Part shown: one piece after another, positions 34,859-48,000 of the stretch
Layout: every line of letters starts with the position of its first letter
Numbering within the stretch: position 1 is the stretch's first letter
From: Pseudoscleropodium purum
Lineage: Eukaryota > Streptophyta > Bryopsida > Hypnales > Brachytheciaceae
Assembly (NCBI GenBank): GCA_963969395.1
Contig: OZ017799.1
Location: 13,394,501-13,458,500 of the forward strand
DNA: 64,000 nucleotides
Direction: 5' to 3'
Notes under the pieces: model-generated
Told to the model about the DNA's origin: nothing
Database searches by the model: none
What the model saw: only the letters and a program-made list of their open reading frames with translations
Translations under genes and position numbers: made by a program

Positions 34859-37650
34859 CTTTCAAGGGATCAATGCTTCCCTAGTATTTCACTGTACTTT
34901 CTAATTCATACATAAGTGTACTGGAACTTTTTATCATGGAGGCTATTAGCTAGTATTTCACAATAGATATCTCCCTATTTTTTTCTACTTCTACTTTTTG
35001 CCCATTTTCCTACATCCTATAGTAGTTAAAACTAAATTTGAGGCATTTAAATATGTCCCTATTGTATTTCAAAATTTCTACATGGTTTTAAAGTTGATCA
35101 AAATAACATGGTACCATTAGAGGATTTTTGGGAGGTAGGAGGGTTGCAAGTTTTTTGAGGTTTTCAGACTCTAGGATCAATTAAAAAATTTCAACTTTTT
35201 TTTTAATTTTCAAAATTTTCAAAAAAATGTTTTTTTATCAGAATAAAATAATAATAAAAATCTGACAACGATTGTAGATTGGTTTGAAAGTTTAGGATAG
35301 AAGATATAATACAACAATATTTAGCTCATACCTAAAAAAATCCAACCATACACATGTGTCATTATTTCATCAATGACATATTCAAAATGTGTCCATGATG
35401 AGAGTAGTATAGTTTGAAATGTATATCCTTGATGAAAGCAGTACATTTTGAAATAAATGGCCACAATAAAAGTCAATATAAGCAAATATGACTTAGTACT
35501 TATTCAACTAGGTAGTGATGTGAACTTTAGACATGAGTCAAGATGACTAAATATAATTTATAGATATTGCAATTGGATGAAAAAAATACAATATCTACCT
35601 TTTTATTTCATGTAGTTAAATCAAAATACATAGAAAATAGGTGAATTTTGGCTATATCTTGCCTTTTAAAAAAGTTGGTTACTTCCTTTCTTTTTAGACT
35701 ACCTTTTGTGTAGATTTACAAATTATGTACTATGGATCATTAGACTCTATTATATAATAATTGTAATATAGTACGCTTCAAAAAAGTGATGCTATAGTAG
35801 CTTGAAGTTTTTAAAATTATTAGCTCTTAGGATTAAAATATACCCTATAGTAGGTCTCATGTTGTTTCTAAAGTAACCATGAGTGAAGTAACTAGGCAAT
35901 GCTTCAACTTCATCAAACTACTAATGTAAGATAAGGGATTTGAAAACCTACATTAACATAAAAGTAAATATGATAATTGCATTTAATTGCCACCTATTGG
36001 TTGTAAAACCTTCCCTTTTAAGCTCTAATCTAAAATGTAGATTTTTTGAATATGAGGGTCTAGGATTGATTTTGGATTCATGTATTTTTAGCACTTTTGA
36101 AATTTCATAGTTTATTTATATTTTGTGCAAACAATTGTATGCTTGTAGAATTTTAAATCCTCCTCTAACTCCTAACAAGATTCAATAAAAGTCTACAAAG
36201 TTTATTAATGGTAACTAAGCACAAATGCTTATTTAGACAATCTTAGATGAAATTACTTGGTATAACAACATCTAAATCTAACTTGTTTGCAAAACTGTCC
36301 TATCTAGAGTCTTGTCTAAAATGTATAGCCTCCACACAAGAGAGGCTAGGGTTGATTTCACATCCTCTTATTTTTAGCACTTTAAAAATTTATCTTTTAT
36401 ACATATTAGGTTAAAAATGCATTCTTAGATAACCTAAAATTTTCTTTCAACTACTAAAAGACCCAACAAATGGCAATAGGATCCATTCTCAAACTCCTAT
36501 TTCAAGTCAGATTATATGCCATATTAGATAGGGCAAAAGCATTGTTTGGGAAGTTTTTAAATATTTACTAGCTATTTTCATTCAATTCTCCAATTGAATT
36601 GGTTTTTCAAGTATACAATGTAGTTATTTTTTTCTATTTTTTGCTCAAAATAGAAATTTTATAGATTTCTTTATCAAAATTTTGGTAATGTTTTCAAATT
36701 GCAAATGTTTTTCTTTCCCAATTCCAACCAACTTTGAACTACTACCATTCTTTCCAAACATAGGGCAAATGTGACTTCTTATTAGTGTTTAGAAATTCTT
36801 TTGAATTTTACCAGCTAATTTTGTTGGCAATTCTCATACTGAATCAATTTTTGAAGAACTAAATCTAGTTATTTTTATTTTTTTCTATTTTTTACTCTTA
36901 AGTAGAAACTTTGTAGATTTTTTCATTGAATTTTTGCTATTGTTTTTAAATTGCAATCATTTTTTCTTTGCAATTCCATTGGCTAATTTTGAACCATTTT
37001 TTTTGGCTTCATAGTGCCAAATGGCATCAAATAAAATAAAATTAATAAAGAAAAAATCTTGCATGAAATCACCAAATTGTAGATGACAACATAATTGTAG
37101 ACAACAATGTGATATTAGTGCACTAATGTGATATTTTCTATCCAATATGTGCATGAATGTTGAAATTGGGAGCACTACTATAACATTTTATATCGCTACT
37201 TTGGCACTTCATAGAAAATAAAAAATAAAAAGCCCTAAGGTACAACTACCCATTCCTAGCCAGAGATGGAAGAAATTTCCAACTATAGTTGGGAATATTT
37301 TTTTCCTTCCTTTTCAAGGTTTGGACTAATAAATTCAAGACACATGTTCCAAAATAGTGAGCAAGAAAGTAGGAAGTAATGAAAGGGAATGTAGCCATTT
37401 TTGAATGATCAAAATTGGAAGAGTTTAGACATTAGCTATGGGTCTAGAGCACTTTTTGCCTCCCAAAATTCATAGTAAATTGATTTCAAGCAATAAAATT
37501 ACCAATTTTTTTTCAATGCCCATCATTTCTATCTTTGCACATAGCAAAATATTTGCTTTGCCTTCTACTACTCCAAATCATGTCTAAAATTACTTAAAGT
37601 GGTCAACTAAGGGGTGGTTGTACTCTCAAATAGTTTGAACTAGCTTCGGT
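34859..37650. other. AT-rich intergenic desert
   Basis: AT-rich, no supported gene. Composition rises sharply at about 37650-37790, where the SPX gene island begins. Confidence 0.5.
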
Positions 37651-37713
37651 TTTTTGTTTTTTTGGCGATCATTGGGTCCTATACAGTACAGTACTGTTCA
37701 GTTTCAGTACAAG

Positions 37714-37723
37714 TAATATATAA
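37714..37723 (+). promoter_or_regulatory. Candidate TATA element upstream of SPX gene
   Basis: TAATATATAA lies at the desert-to-island boundary, about 620 bp upstream of the SPX start codon, next to a CAGTACAGTACTG-like palindrome. It would imply a long leader, possibly with an intron. The core promoter could be elsewhere. Confidence 0.25.
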
Positions 37724-38022
37724 TTATGTAATGTCCCAAACTATTATTGACAACAGATTCAGATTCACCCCTTCCCATTGGCTTAGATTCCACCCGTCGA
37801 CCCCCCTGTGGATTCTCGAATATCTTCCCACCCGCGCCGCGTGGATTCCCTCATCTTGATTGGTGCATGCAATCACCAATAACGTAAATTTCGAAAAATT
37901 AAATGCTCCTATGGAATTACTGTGGATCACAAATAGTATGAGCGGATCATTTGGGGGAATCTTCGTGGAAGCTGCGAGGGTTTGTTCGGGAACATCAATA
38001 GATCCGCAAAGCCTGGAAAAAA

Positions 38023-38030
38023 GAATATTC
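38023..38030 (+). promoter_or_regulatory. P1BS (PHR1-binding) site upstream of SPX gene
   Basis: GAATATTC matches the GNATATNC consensus bound by PHR1-type MYB-CC factors, 312 bp before the SPX start codon. Plant SPX1-type genes are induced by phosphate starvation through such sites and feed back on PHR1. Further matches lie inside the gene at 39818 (GCATATCC), 40851 (GCATATGC) and 41244 (GCATATTC). The motif is only six fixed bases, so chance matches are expected; the upstream position is the argument. Confidence 0.5.
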
Positions 38031-38341
38031 TAGAAAGCCCCTGGGGCATCTCCATTCCAAACCCTCAAAAGCAGTGGTTCCTTCTCTGTCTCCATCTCCT
38101 CCGAATGATCCTTTCTCCGGGCGAGTTTTGGCTATTATTCTATGACCGTGGAATTTTACATTGCCGCAACCCTACGGAAGCCCTGATTTTTTTTGTTTTG
38201 AGGGGATTCATGGTGGTGCCGTGTGGTTGCGGGCGTTTTGGTTGTGAGGAGGGTGTGGTGTTGGGACGATAGTGAGTAGTGTTGTTGTTTTTCCAGGGGG
38301 AATTTTTCTTGGTTTGTGGTGGAAGGGGCGGTTTGGGAGAG

Positions 38342-41300
38342 ATGAAGTTTGGGAGGTTGTTGTTGCAGTTGCTGGAGCAGATGCCCGTGGAGTATCGCGA
38401 CAAGTTTTTGTCGTATAAGCAGTTGAAGAAAGTGATCAACAACATTTTGAAGGAAAACTCCTTGCCTGTGGCGGCGTTTGTGGAGCTTCCCGGGCCAGAA
38501 GGGACGGCGTCTGTGGAGGCGGTGTCGGTTGCGGATGTGGAAGTGCCGTGGCCACCGAGCGTCGTGAAGCGGGCGAGGGGGTTGGAGGGCGTGGCGGAGG
38601 TCGGGAGTGGCGACGGGGAGAGCGAGGGTGTGGTGAAGAAGAGGAAGGTGGGAGAAGCAGGAGCCGGAGCCAAAGCCGATGCACGAGAAGTAGAAGCAGA
38701 AGTAGAAGTAGAAGTAGAAGAAGAAGCCGAATCTGTGGTGGGTGCCCTACGTTCAGGTGAGATTATTGTCAATTTTTTTTTCTACTTCACATTTTGATGA
38801 GGTTACAGCCAATCACACGATGGCGCGAGTCCCTTTGTGACCCGAACGTAGAGTGTCGATGCTGTGAAATTTATGGGATAGTAGATTTTTGGAAACTGTG
38901 TCTGGCATTGATAATAAGTTGATCGAGCTTCAGCATCTGTGTAGTGCTTGATAAGAGTCTTTCTGTAGAGTCACAACTATTGAGGTTGAAGACACAATTA
39001 TATGTTTTATGCAGTGCACTATGCTAATACTTTACATGTATCCCACAGGTGCTGGGGCAAATGTGCCTTCTACTGTCCGCATCCCGGGGGAGGTTTTGGC
39101 TGTGCAGGTCCCTGGAGAGAAGGAGCTCTCGAAAGAAGAAGAGGATTTTCTGCACCTTCTAAATGTCGAACTTGAGAAGTTCAACCATTTCTTCACTGGG
39201 AAAGAAGAAGACTACGTCATTCGTTTGCAAGTATGTTGCTAAGTCTTCTGTTGTTACTCTGGTTCTTTTTGTCCGCAGAGTCGCAGATTCAGTGAGGCTG
39301 TTTTTTGTATCGATGCTCAACGCAGGATCTCAACACCGGATTCCTGATTTCATGGGAGCCTTTCTGGTCAACCCTGAAGAGCATAGTATGATGACGTTCC
39401 AAGTGTACATTCTATGTATAATGGTGTGTATTTGCCATTGAGAACGAACGGTTAGAAGGCACCATTGCAGTATTCGGAATTCGGTTCTGAAGCCTCCTTC
39501 CCGTCTTGGAATTTTGATTCGTACACTGCACATTGTGAGAGGAGCAGAAAGATGCACCCATTCTTTGTAATATTGGAGTAGAAGCTAATATCTATTTGAG
39601 TGGGAAATTGCCCCGTCCAAATCCTTGCATCGGTTTTGGAAGGTTTTAAACTACTATGCTTGATCGAAGTCATTACTTGGTGAGAATCCCTAGTAGCTAG
39701 GTGCAGATCTATCATTATAATCGGCGGGAATAGTTCTAGTTACGATATCTTACCATGAATGGATTTCGTTCTCTCGTAATGTTGGGCTCTTGAGCTTATG
39801 GGACAGGATGTTGAATTGCATATCCCTGGTATGCAATACAAGTACGATACAAATACTGATTACGTCGTGTTACACAGGAGCTGAAGCAAATGCTGGAGAC
39901 TGTACAACAGCGAAATGGTGCAAGTGTGGACCAAAGAGTTTTGAATGAGGATCTTATGACCATTCGCACAGGTCTTGTCACGTTACATGGAGAAGTTGTG
40001 CTTATGGAGAGTTACAGTACCCTCAATTACACAGGTTGGCATCTTGGAAGTTACTTTCTCTCTTATTCAGTTATTGGACTTTCACGCAGTGAATTTTTTT
40101 TTTTTGAAGGGAAAATCGCCAGTGTTTTTCAGGGTTAGGGTAGAGCAGTTATCAGCTTTTCTTCTCTAATTAATGAACTGAGACGTAGGAATTTGTTGAA
40201 TTTAGGATTTATTTACCCTATTGTGCGGGTTATGTTAAATAATTTGTCTACGGAATCTCACAATGCTGTGCACTGGGAACCTTTCAGAATGGTTTGTTAA
40301 AATCATTGACGTGGCAGTAGTTTGCTTGAGACCCTTATTCGTTGAAGAAGCTGCCAATTCGCTGAACTTTCTTTGCTTCCAACCTTCGTCAGATTTGAAC
40401 AATTCAATCTGTATCTATCGTACTTGTAATCTTGTAGCAGTGATTGGGGCGATTTGGATCTATTGTTTACTTGTCTCTTTTAACGATCCGGATATTTTAA
40501 ACTGCAGGGTTGGTGAAGATATTGAAGAAGCATGATAAACGCACGGGAGCGGTCCTTCGCCTGCCTTTCATCAAACGAGTGCTTCTACAGCCGTTTTTCT
40601 CCACTGAACTTCTCTCGCAGCTTGTACGGGAGTGCGAAATTTTGTTATCGGCATTCCCTCCTCCACCTGCTGAAGAGAGCATTGACGTCCAACAAGTCGA
40701 TGGAGCAGGAGCCTCTCAAAGTGAACTAGAAGAGCCTTCGTATCCGACAGGTAATCTCGACTCATTGTCGTCGGTCATCATGTTTCTTGGACTGATGTGG
40801 TATGAAGTTTTCGGTACACTCATCCCTCTCTATTGACACATTCTGCAATTGCATATGCCCTACATATCCTCAGCATTTGTCATTTTGTGTCCACGTCTGA
40901 TTGGAAAACTTCCACATGTCAAGTTGTGAACACATTCGAGTGCATTTAGAAGCCTATTTCTCCCCCCGAGTCTTAGTGAGGGATGGTCAATAATGCAGTT
41001 TCTTGTGCTGGGAATTCTAGTTTTTCTTACTAGAAGTTTGTACGTAGCTCGATGTTGCTGAAGGGAATTTGAAGCAAGAACTTGATGTAGCCTAGACTTA
41101 TTCCATCTCGGTTTTGGGATGCATACTTATGAGAGGGTTCTACACAACATGATTTTCGTTTGCAAGTTTGATTTTTCCAAACTTCTGACATTATTGCCTT
41201 ACCTCACTTGATTGATGCTAATCTCTAGGTGATGCTGCTCGAGGCATATTCAAGAGCACCGTGGCGGCTTTAAGAACCATTCAGGAGATGCGGAAGAAAA

Positions 41301-41452
41301 GCTCAACTGTCAGTGCGCAGTCCCTGCCGCCTTGCAATTTAACTGGTAACGATGAACGATATGGTATGGTTGTCAACGAGGGATCTTGGAGCATCAATTT
41401 GTCAGAGCATTCCAAAAAACAGGAACCTGAGAGCATGGCCTGTGTCAGCTGA
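38342..41452 (+). CDS. SPX: SPX-domain protein (phosphate-status sensor), five exons
   Basis: Exons are 38342-38756, 39049-39230, 39878-40034, 40508-40750 and 41229-41452. All introns are GT-AG and in phase, giving 406 aa. The SPX domain is tripartite and complete: [20 protein letters not shown] with [11 protein letters not shown] at the start; [20 protein letters not shown] at about 160-180; and [20 protein letters not shown] at about 245-264, including the lysine cluster (K255, K258, K259, K262) that binds inositol pyrophosphates in this family. Residues about 60-138 are a low-complexity linker ending in Glu/Val repeats. No EXS, RING or MFS domain follows, so this is the stand-alone SPX class that binds PHR-type transcription factors in the nucleus or cytoplasm. 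The C-terminal tail of about 90 residues is Ser-rich. No lesions seen. Confidence 0.93.
38690..38732 (+). repeat. GAAGTA microsatellite inside SPX exon 1
   Basis: A run of AGAAGTAGAAGT-type hexamers encodes the Glu/Val-rich linker between SPX subdomains 1 and 2. It is in frame and therefore length-variable without breaking the protein. Confidence 0.6.
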
Positions 41453-43651
41453 AGCCTAAATGGCAGGGTCAATTAGCGATCGTCGACAGCCTAAGAAAGA
41501 CTATTCTCGAATAGCAGCAACCGATTTTCCACGTAGCTTTGAGGGGTTCGAAAAGTTGAAGGTCGCTCGGTGATTCTTTGCTAGACGCACTTCTTTGTGG
41601 TATTTCTTGAATTCTTTGATACGGATCCCAAGTCTGCTTGACGCCATAACCCATTTGTGGGATGTTGGGGTACCCGTTTTTGCAAATAAGTGCGAGAATC
41701 ACACAGAATCATTGGAAAGACATGTACCTGTAGAGCAGTCATTCCACTAGAACACCGAGTCCCATAGACCTTTCATGCGTCTTCACGGGTGTAGTTTATC
41801 GATGGGGTCCTGAAGAAGGACGGTCTTAATTCTTGTGGTTCAGCTCTTGCTGTCCCGCTTCGAGAAGGGTCCCAGGGTGCAGCTTGGGTCACAATCATGG
41901 CAAGAAAAAATATGTGTACTATTGCCGGGATGGATATTTGTTGTGAAGGACCCTTTATTACTCTGTTTTTATGGAGATTGAACCCCAAAGCGAAGTTTTG
42001 GTTTTCCCTTGTTTCAAATGATGCACCTGGATTCTCCTTACCCAACTTCTGTTGATCTGAATGTTTTTTTTGTAGAATAACTTAATATTTGGGGTTACAA
42101 ACATTTTTGACTTGTTTACGCACTAGTAATGTCAATGAAGGCTAGGTTATGAAGAATAACATCAAATAAGGACCGGGCCACATCTGTGGTGTGGAAGGTA
42201 CCGACCTGCAGTTTATAAACACCTAGTTTGCTCCGCTGTTACGTTGCATTTTAAGGGCAAGTTTGAGATACTTGATGGCCTTGAAATTTCAAAATACTCA
42301 GAAAGAAGAAATAACATCATGCAACTATGTAGTTACAATTTTTTGCTATCCTTTGCATACTTAATGCCCTTGTGCACATAGTTTGGTAAAACTCTAACAT
42401 TATCAAGCGGTACGTGGGTTGTCTTTGCCAATTCCAACTTGTCGCAATGGTGAAACTTATCTCTATCATTATTATGTAAAAGCTTCCCTCATTAAATCAC
42501 ACCCAAACTCTTCATAGTCATGAGCTTTCCAAAGGAGTTAGAAGATTTCTGTGATGAGAAGGGAGGTGAAAAAAAAGCTTACAGTTACCAAAAACATCTC
42601 ATTCATTGAAGAGTCACCGTCGTCATAATGGTCAAATTTTGATATGTTCTTGTTAGGAAATCGAAGAGGATTCAATACTCTATATTTGGATACCACATGC
42701 AAAATTTATAAGGATTCAAAATCTTATAGGTAAATGACCTAGAATCAACATGAGTTCTTATAAGGTGATGTGCTCACTCAAAATCAACATGTGCTCATCA
42801 TGCAAGATTTTAGGGAGTTGCATTTAGGTCTTTGTCTCCACTACGTGCCTCTATATTACATCAATTAGCTTATGAACCCATTTGGTTTGGATAAAGAGTA
42901 CACCACAAGCACACCAACAATGCAACCCAAATATCGAAGTGATCAAACAGAATAGGTCATTCCGTAAACTGTACTGTACTGTGCAGTGAGATCGATCACC
43001 AACCATGGTTCCGTGTGCTACTTCGAGGATTCAGACGAGGTGCACCGCAGTGCCCTTTTCTTTACTCGACATAATGAGTTCACAAGGATTCCATACAGCC
43101 TTGTAAAAAAGTGGTACCAGATGGATCGACAGGAGCCCTTGATCTTGCCGACGGATTGGAGATCTTCAATGGCATTTTGTAAAATGCTTGCATGGGCCAG
43201 TCTAGTAATACTCTGCCTGTTTCTGGCTTGTCTCTTGCTGCAAACACAAAGTGCGAAGAGATAGCGTTTAGGTTGTCAGCATGGTATAAAACTCAAGGTA
43301 CTGTATCACCAGAGATAGGGTAAAACATTTTTTAACACAAAGGGTTCCACTAGTGTTGATGTTGTTCCTTCAGTATAAAATAAATGAACAAGTTCTATTG
43401 ATGCCACACCCAAAACCTCCCCAATTGCAGATTCTCTACTAGCACTATTCTATAGTAGTATCAAACTCTTGAGAACACTTCCAGATTAAACTCCTCTTGT
43501 CTTTTGCACTATCTGACTCTACAATATAATAGGTTACATTACAAACGTGATAACGCGGAGGAAATCAAGTATGAAAAACGGATTGAATGATTAAAGTTTA
43601 GGATTTTAAAATTTCCTCTGTAATGTCACATGCCTACGTCACACATTGTTC
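41453..43651. other. SPX 3' flank and intergenic sequence
   Basis: The first few hundred bases should hold the SPX 3' untranslated region. The rest has intermediate composition. A frame at 42986-43264 ends in a hydrophobic stretch (MLAWASLVILCLFLACLLL), but it opens with GTG, and its first in-frame ATG leaves only 47 codons, so I do not call a gene. The RPB11 3' untranslated region should lie just below 43652. Confidence 0.4.
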
Positions 43652-44744
43652 TCACTCCTCCTCGGTATCACGGAAATTATTCTAGAGTGCAAAAAGTAAC
43701 GAACTAAGTTTCAGCCGTACCTCGAAGACAGCTTTGAGATGATCCAGCTCCTTCGTCAAATCAGTGATGGCCAAGTTATAAGCCTGCATGGGAGATGACT
43801 GACTCGTCGTTTGAATCTGTGGCGACCAGAAACATAGTCATTGAACATTAGAAAACTCGATCCCAACTCGAAGATAATCTAAATTGCCAGTTTGTATGTG
43901 GAAAGCAAGGAGATGCTGTTATGCTAGGAACAACCATGAGCAAAACAATATTAACCAAACTCCAACACATGAACTAATTGGGACGAAAGATAGTGAGAAA
44001 ATGAAACCTTCAACACAAGCCTGTATTGAAGTGGATGAGGCAATTTGTAACCAGCAAACAACACACTCGGATCGCGGTGCAGCTGCCTGCTCACACCAAA
44101 AATTAACAATTAAGAAAATCACCTCTTCAAGAAGGAAACGGTCACTTCACTTCTAAGATAGACGATACTAAAATCATCCTAAACCTAATCCCATGTTCTA
44201 TGCTACCAACACCTCATCTCTTCCAATACCTTTGGTTGCTCTTCGATTAGCAAGTTGGGTGTTAGCGTGACATGGCCAAATGTCTGGCCGCTAATCTTAG
44301 AAAGAAAACGGGGTTCTCTAATTGAAATAATCCCCTCTTCAAGAACGAACTATCACTTCCACTTCAATTCTAATGGCATATCTCAGTGCACCATTTCTGA
44401 TGGTCTCACAGCATGACAAAGCATCCATTCGACCTAATACCCTAATCAATTGCAACCATCCTAAAGCCCAGAAGAGTCGCATCGAGGCTCCTACATGCGA
44501 ATGACGTTCCCGATGGTGTGATCTTCCCGCTCCACAGTAAAAGTGGCCGCGTTCATCACCTTCATGTCCCTCTCGTAGGCCACCCTGAAATACACCCAAC
44601 AAGAGAGCAAGAAGCGTGATTGATACCAAGTCCTCCAGAGGACTTAAACCTTTGAATTCAAATTCAGGTTGCGACAACAGAACGTACGTACTTCTTCACG
44701 CCCTCAGGCACCACGAAGCGCTCGTATCGATCCGGAGCATTCAT
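43652..44744 (-). CDS. NRPB11: RNA polymerase II subunit RPB11
   Basis: Five exons on the minus strand: 44744-44692, 44584-44495, 44086-44008, 43816-43721 and 43681-43652. Lengths of 53, 90, 79, 96 and 30 nt sum to 348, giving 115 aa plus stop, close to the usual size of about 116. The sequence starts [15 protein letters not shown] and continues through [34 protein letters not shown] and [15 protein letters not shown] to [11 protein letters not shown], the RPB11 fold that dimerises with RPB3 in the Pol II assembly platform. All junctions are GT-AG with agreeing phase. The last exon (NNFRDTEEE) rests on a CTCTAG acceptor and a short tail, so it is the least certain part. No lesions: probably functional and single-copy. 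Confidence 0.93.
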
Positions 44745-45000
44745 GGTTTCGGGTTTCAAGAATTCGACCTTCAAGAGTCCCACGGAAGAGGCTGCGGAGT
44801 CGCGCGGAGTCGGAATGGAGCGGAGATGGTCGCTCTCCGCAAGGCGTTTCGCTAGGTGCCCGTCTGCCCGTCTGCCCGCCAACTGCCCGCAGCTTTGCAC
44901 ACGCGGATTTTTTTGAAGTGATATTTCGCTCAAATGTGATACATTTTTTTTAGGGCATATATTCTCCCATTTTCACTGGATGGGATTGCTATTTTTCTGT
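44745..45000 (-). promoter_or_regulatory. RPB11 leader/promoter region
   Basis: A CpG-containing, moderately GC-rich stretch ends sharply at about 44930, where the AT-rich desert begins. No TATA box is obvious, as is common for housekeeping genes. Extent inferred from composition only. Confidence 0.35.
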
Positions 45001-48000
45001 AGTATTCCTTCCCTACACTCTTAGAAGACATTTGATGAAGTTACGGAGGCAAAATTGGCATGATGAAGCCAATTTTGAAAATGAAAAAACTAAACTACAA
45101 GTAAACCATTGTCACTCTTTTGTAAGATTACAAGAGAAGTTGAAAATTCTCTTTTGGTACAATAACTATAATATGGAGGAATCATGAATAGTTTTTAGAA
45201 TTGCTATGATGAGGTTGTTGGGAAATTCTTATTGCTTCAATGAAACAATGTACAATGTACATGGTCACTATTGGAGGCAACAAAGATATTTAAAGTGGGA
45301 TAGGAAAACAAGGGTTTGTAATTGCACATTGTGAATTGGTATAAGAGATGGTGGATTGTAGATTTGTGAAAAGATGTTAGAGCCTTGTTTGCCATGAAAG
45401 AAGAGGATATACTTTGCAACAATTTACAAAAATTGTTTAGAAGAGGGAAGTCTCTGCTATTTCTTAAGAAGATAAATATAAATCATTTCAATGATGATAG
45501 GAGTTGGCGTTGGGCCAATGACAAAGAGAGATTCTCTTCGTGTGGTATGATGGAGTGAAGCATGGTGGAGGGCTTGCGATACAATAGACAATAGAGTTGT
45601 AAAACAAGATGAAATCTAGGTAATTTACAAAAGCCAAGTGGAAGACTATATAAATCCTACTACATATATCACACTCTCATATAGATCTCTTTACTTGAGT
45701 TTGAAGATATGAAGATACTTTAATAATCTTGGTGAAGTCAATTTTTGATATTCATAAAGTGAAGATTATTCAAAATGGATTTTAGAGCAACCATCCACCA
45801 TTCCAAATGATAAATAATCCAATATATTTACTACAATTCCATTGAATACATGAGAGATTATTTTCAAATATTCTTAATCTCATTAAGACTAAGGATGTTG
45901 AGGACTAAAAGTGTTGGCAATGAATGACATTCAACATGGAAACTATAGAAACAAAGAAAAGCACCTATTTATCTAGGAATATCAAAAACATATTGGTTGA
46001 CTACACCAATTTGTCCTAAAGTGTATGTAATACTAATTTACCAAAGTCACTATATTTTAAATTAGTGCATGTGTGGAATATTATTATTTGTACAAATGTC
46101 CATAAAAATAATTTTTGTCAGGTGATGCTAATTTTTAACTGATGCTAAGTTTCCCCCATCACTACTATGATAGAACAAATCAATTTACCATAATGATAGG
46201 GCCTTGTCCTTCCAAGGTTGAATTTCTATCTAAACTCCTAGTTCTCATCATCTTTAGTAATGAAAACTTAAAGAGTAGAGTTTTAATATGATTACCAAGG
46301 TAGGAACTACGTACAAAATGTGTCAAGTGCCTACAAGATCCACTTGAATAGATGTTTTGCTATATAAATTTCCTAAATCAATATGTACTCATTGTTGAAA
46401 AAACGATTACAAAACATCTACTAAGAAAACTTTGATCAATCCCTCACAACTTTTGTATCCAATATACAAATGCTGAATTATCTGGTGTATTGAAATTTCT
46501 TTCATTTGCCAATTACAATGTAATTTTTTGATCAATTTTAGAATAGAAATTGTGCATAATAAAAAATGTGGTGCTTTCAGGCATTCATATCTTATGCATG
46601 AGTGCAAGAGATTACATCAAGATTTAGAGAAAATTTGGGCTCAACCAATCATAGGCCTTTCCTTAAAAACTTCAACCAACCTTTTTACCCAAATTCATGA
46701 ATTTCCACAAAAACATTAAAGTAGGAGTTTACATTTGAAGAAAATTACTTTATCCTTCAAAATATTAAACCATAAAAATTAATTAGAAATCATCCCAAAT
46801 TACCTTGGATGAAAAATTAGAAAGTCATTAAAATGAATCTTAAAAAGAATTTAGCATATAGAATAAAAATAAAAAATAGAAGATAAAAATAATTTCCAAC
46901 TTCAAAGATTAAAAGAATGAAAAGATAAATTTTGATGATCCAATTAAGAGTCAAGATTTATCAATAAATTATTTTTACTACAAAGGTCAAAAGCAAGAAG
47001 TTCTTACCTTTATAAAAAGATAAAAACATGATCTTTAAAGATAAAATTACTTAGTCTCAAAAATAGAGTAAAACCCAAAATTCCAAAAAGTATTAAGAAC
47101 CAATAGAGAATTTATCGATTAAAATTAAAAGATAATCATTGACCAAGTTAGAGGTAAGATCTCCAAGAAAATATTTTAGAGAATCCAAAACTAGTTTAAC
47201 CTCACAAATTGGACCAATATCATAAAAGTTAGAGTAGGATGAAGTTTTTAATCAAATGGGGAAGTTTCTACTTAAATTTATATCCAATATTTTATAATTT
47301 AAAATTCACTTGATAAATAATACACCGATAAAATGATTATTTGGTATTTGCATCAATCAAATTAAAGGGGAAGTTCTAAATTAAATCTCTTCCATCTCAT
47401 TTTTAGATTTTAGATGAAAAATAGTAAATAAGGAATGAAGATGATTGAGGATGTTTAGACAATAGAAAAAATCAAATGGGGAAGTTCCTACTTAAATTTA
47501 TATCCAATATTTTATACTTTAAAATTCACTTGATAAATAATATATTAGCAAGATGTTAACTATAAGGCTGAACAAATTTTTGACAATGGAGTTTTTCAAT
47601 GAATTTGTTCCACTTTGATATTTTTTTTGATACATTGATGTGCTTGTAATTTTTAATTTTAACCATAAGAAAGTAAATACTAATTTTTCAAATAATTATA
47701 GAATTAATTATGGAAAATATTGACCATTGGATTCTTAGATATTAAACAATTGTTCATGATTAAGTTTCTAGGCTAAAAACATAGCTTTCAAGGAAGAGAA
47801 ATTGTAAGAAGGTGAATAATGATTTTTATTACATACACCTAAATGTACTGGAATCTCTATTGAATGTAGTATTTTTTAAATTTTAGAAAATGAGAATATA
47901 AATTCTTTTTCAAATTTAAACATGTTTTCAAACAAAAAGGGCTAGAAAGCCAAACTAAGCAATTAGATCTGGTCAAATTAAATTTCTTTTATATATGGGT

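Noticed and set aside
37982..38272. Apparent upstream ORF before the SPX gene
   Set aside because: It begins with TTG, not ATG, so it is not a convincing regulatory uORF.
42986..43264. 92-codon frame with a hydrophobic C-terminus
   Set aside because: It starts with GTG; the first in-frame ATG leaves 47 codons, and there is no promoter or family support. A small tail-anchored protein is possible but unproven.
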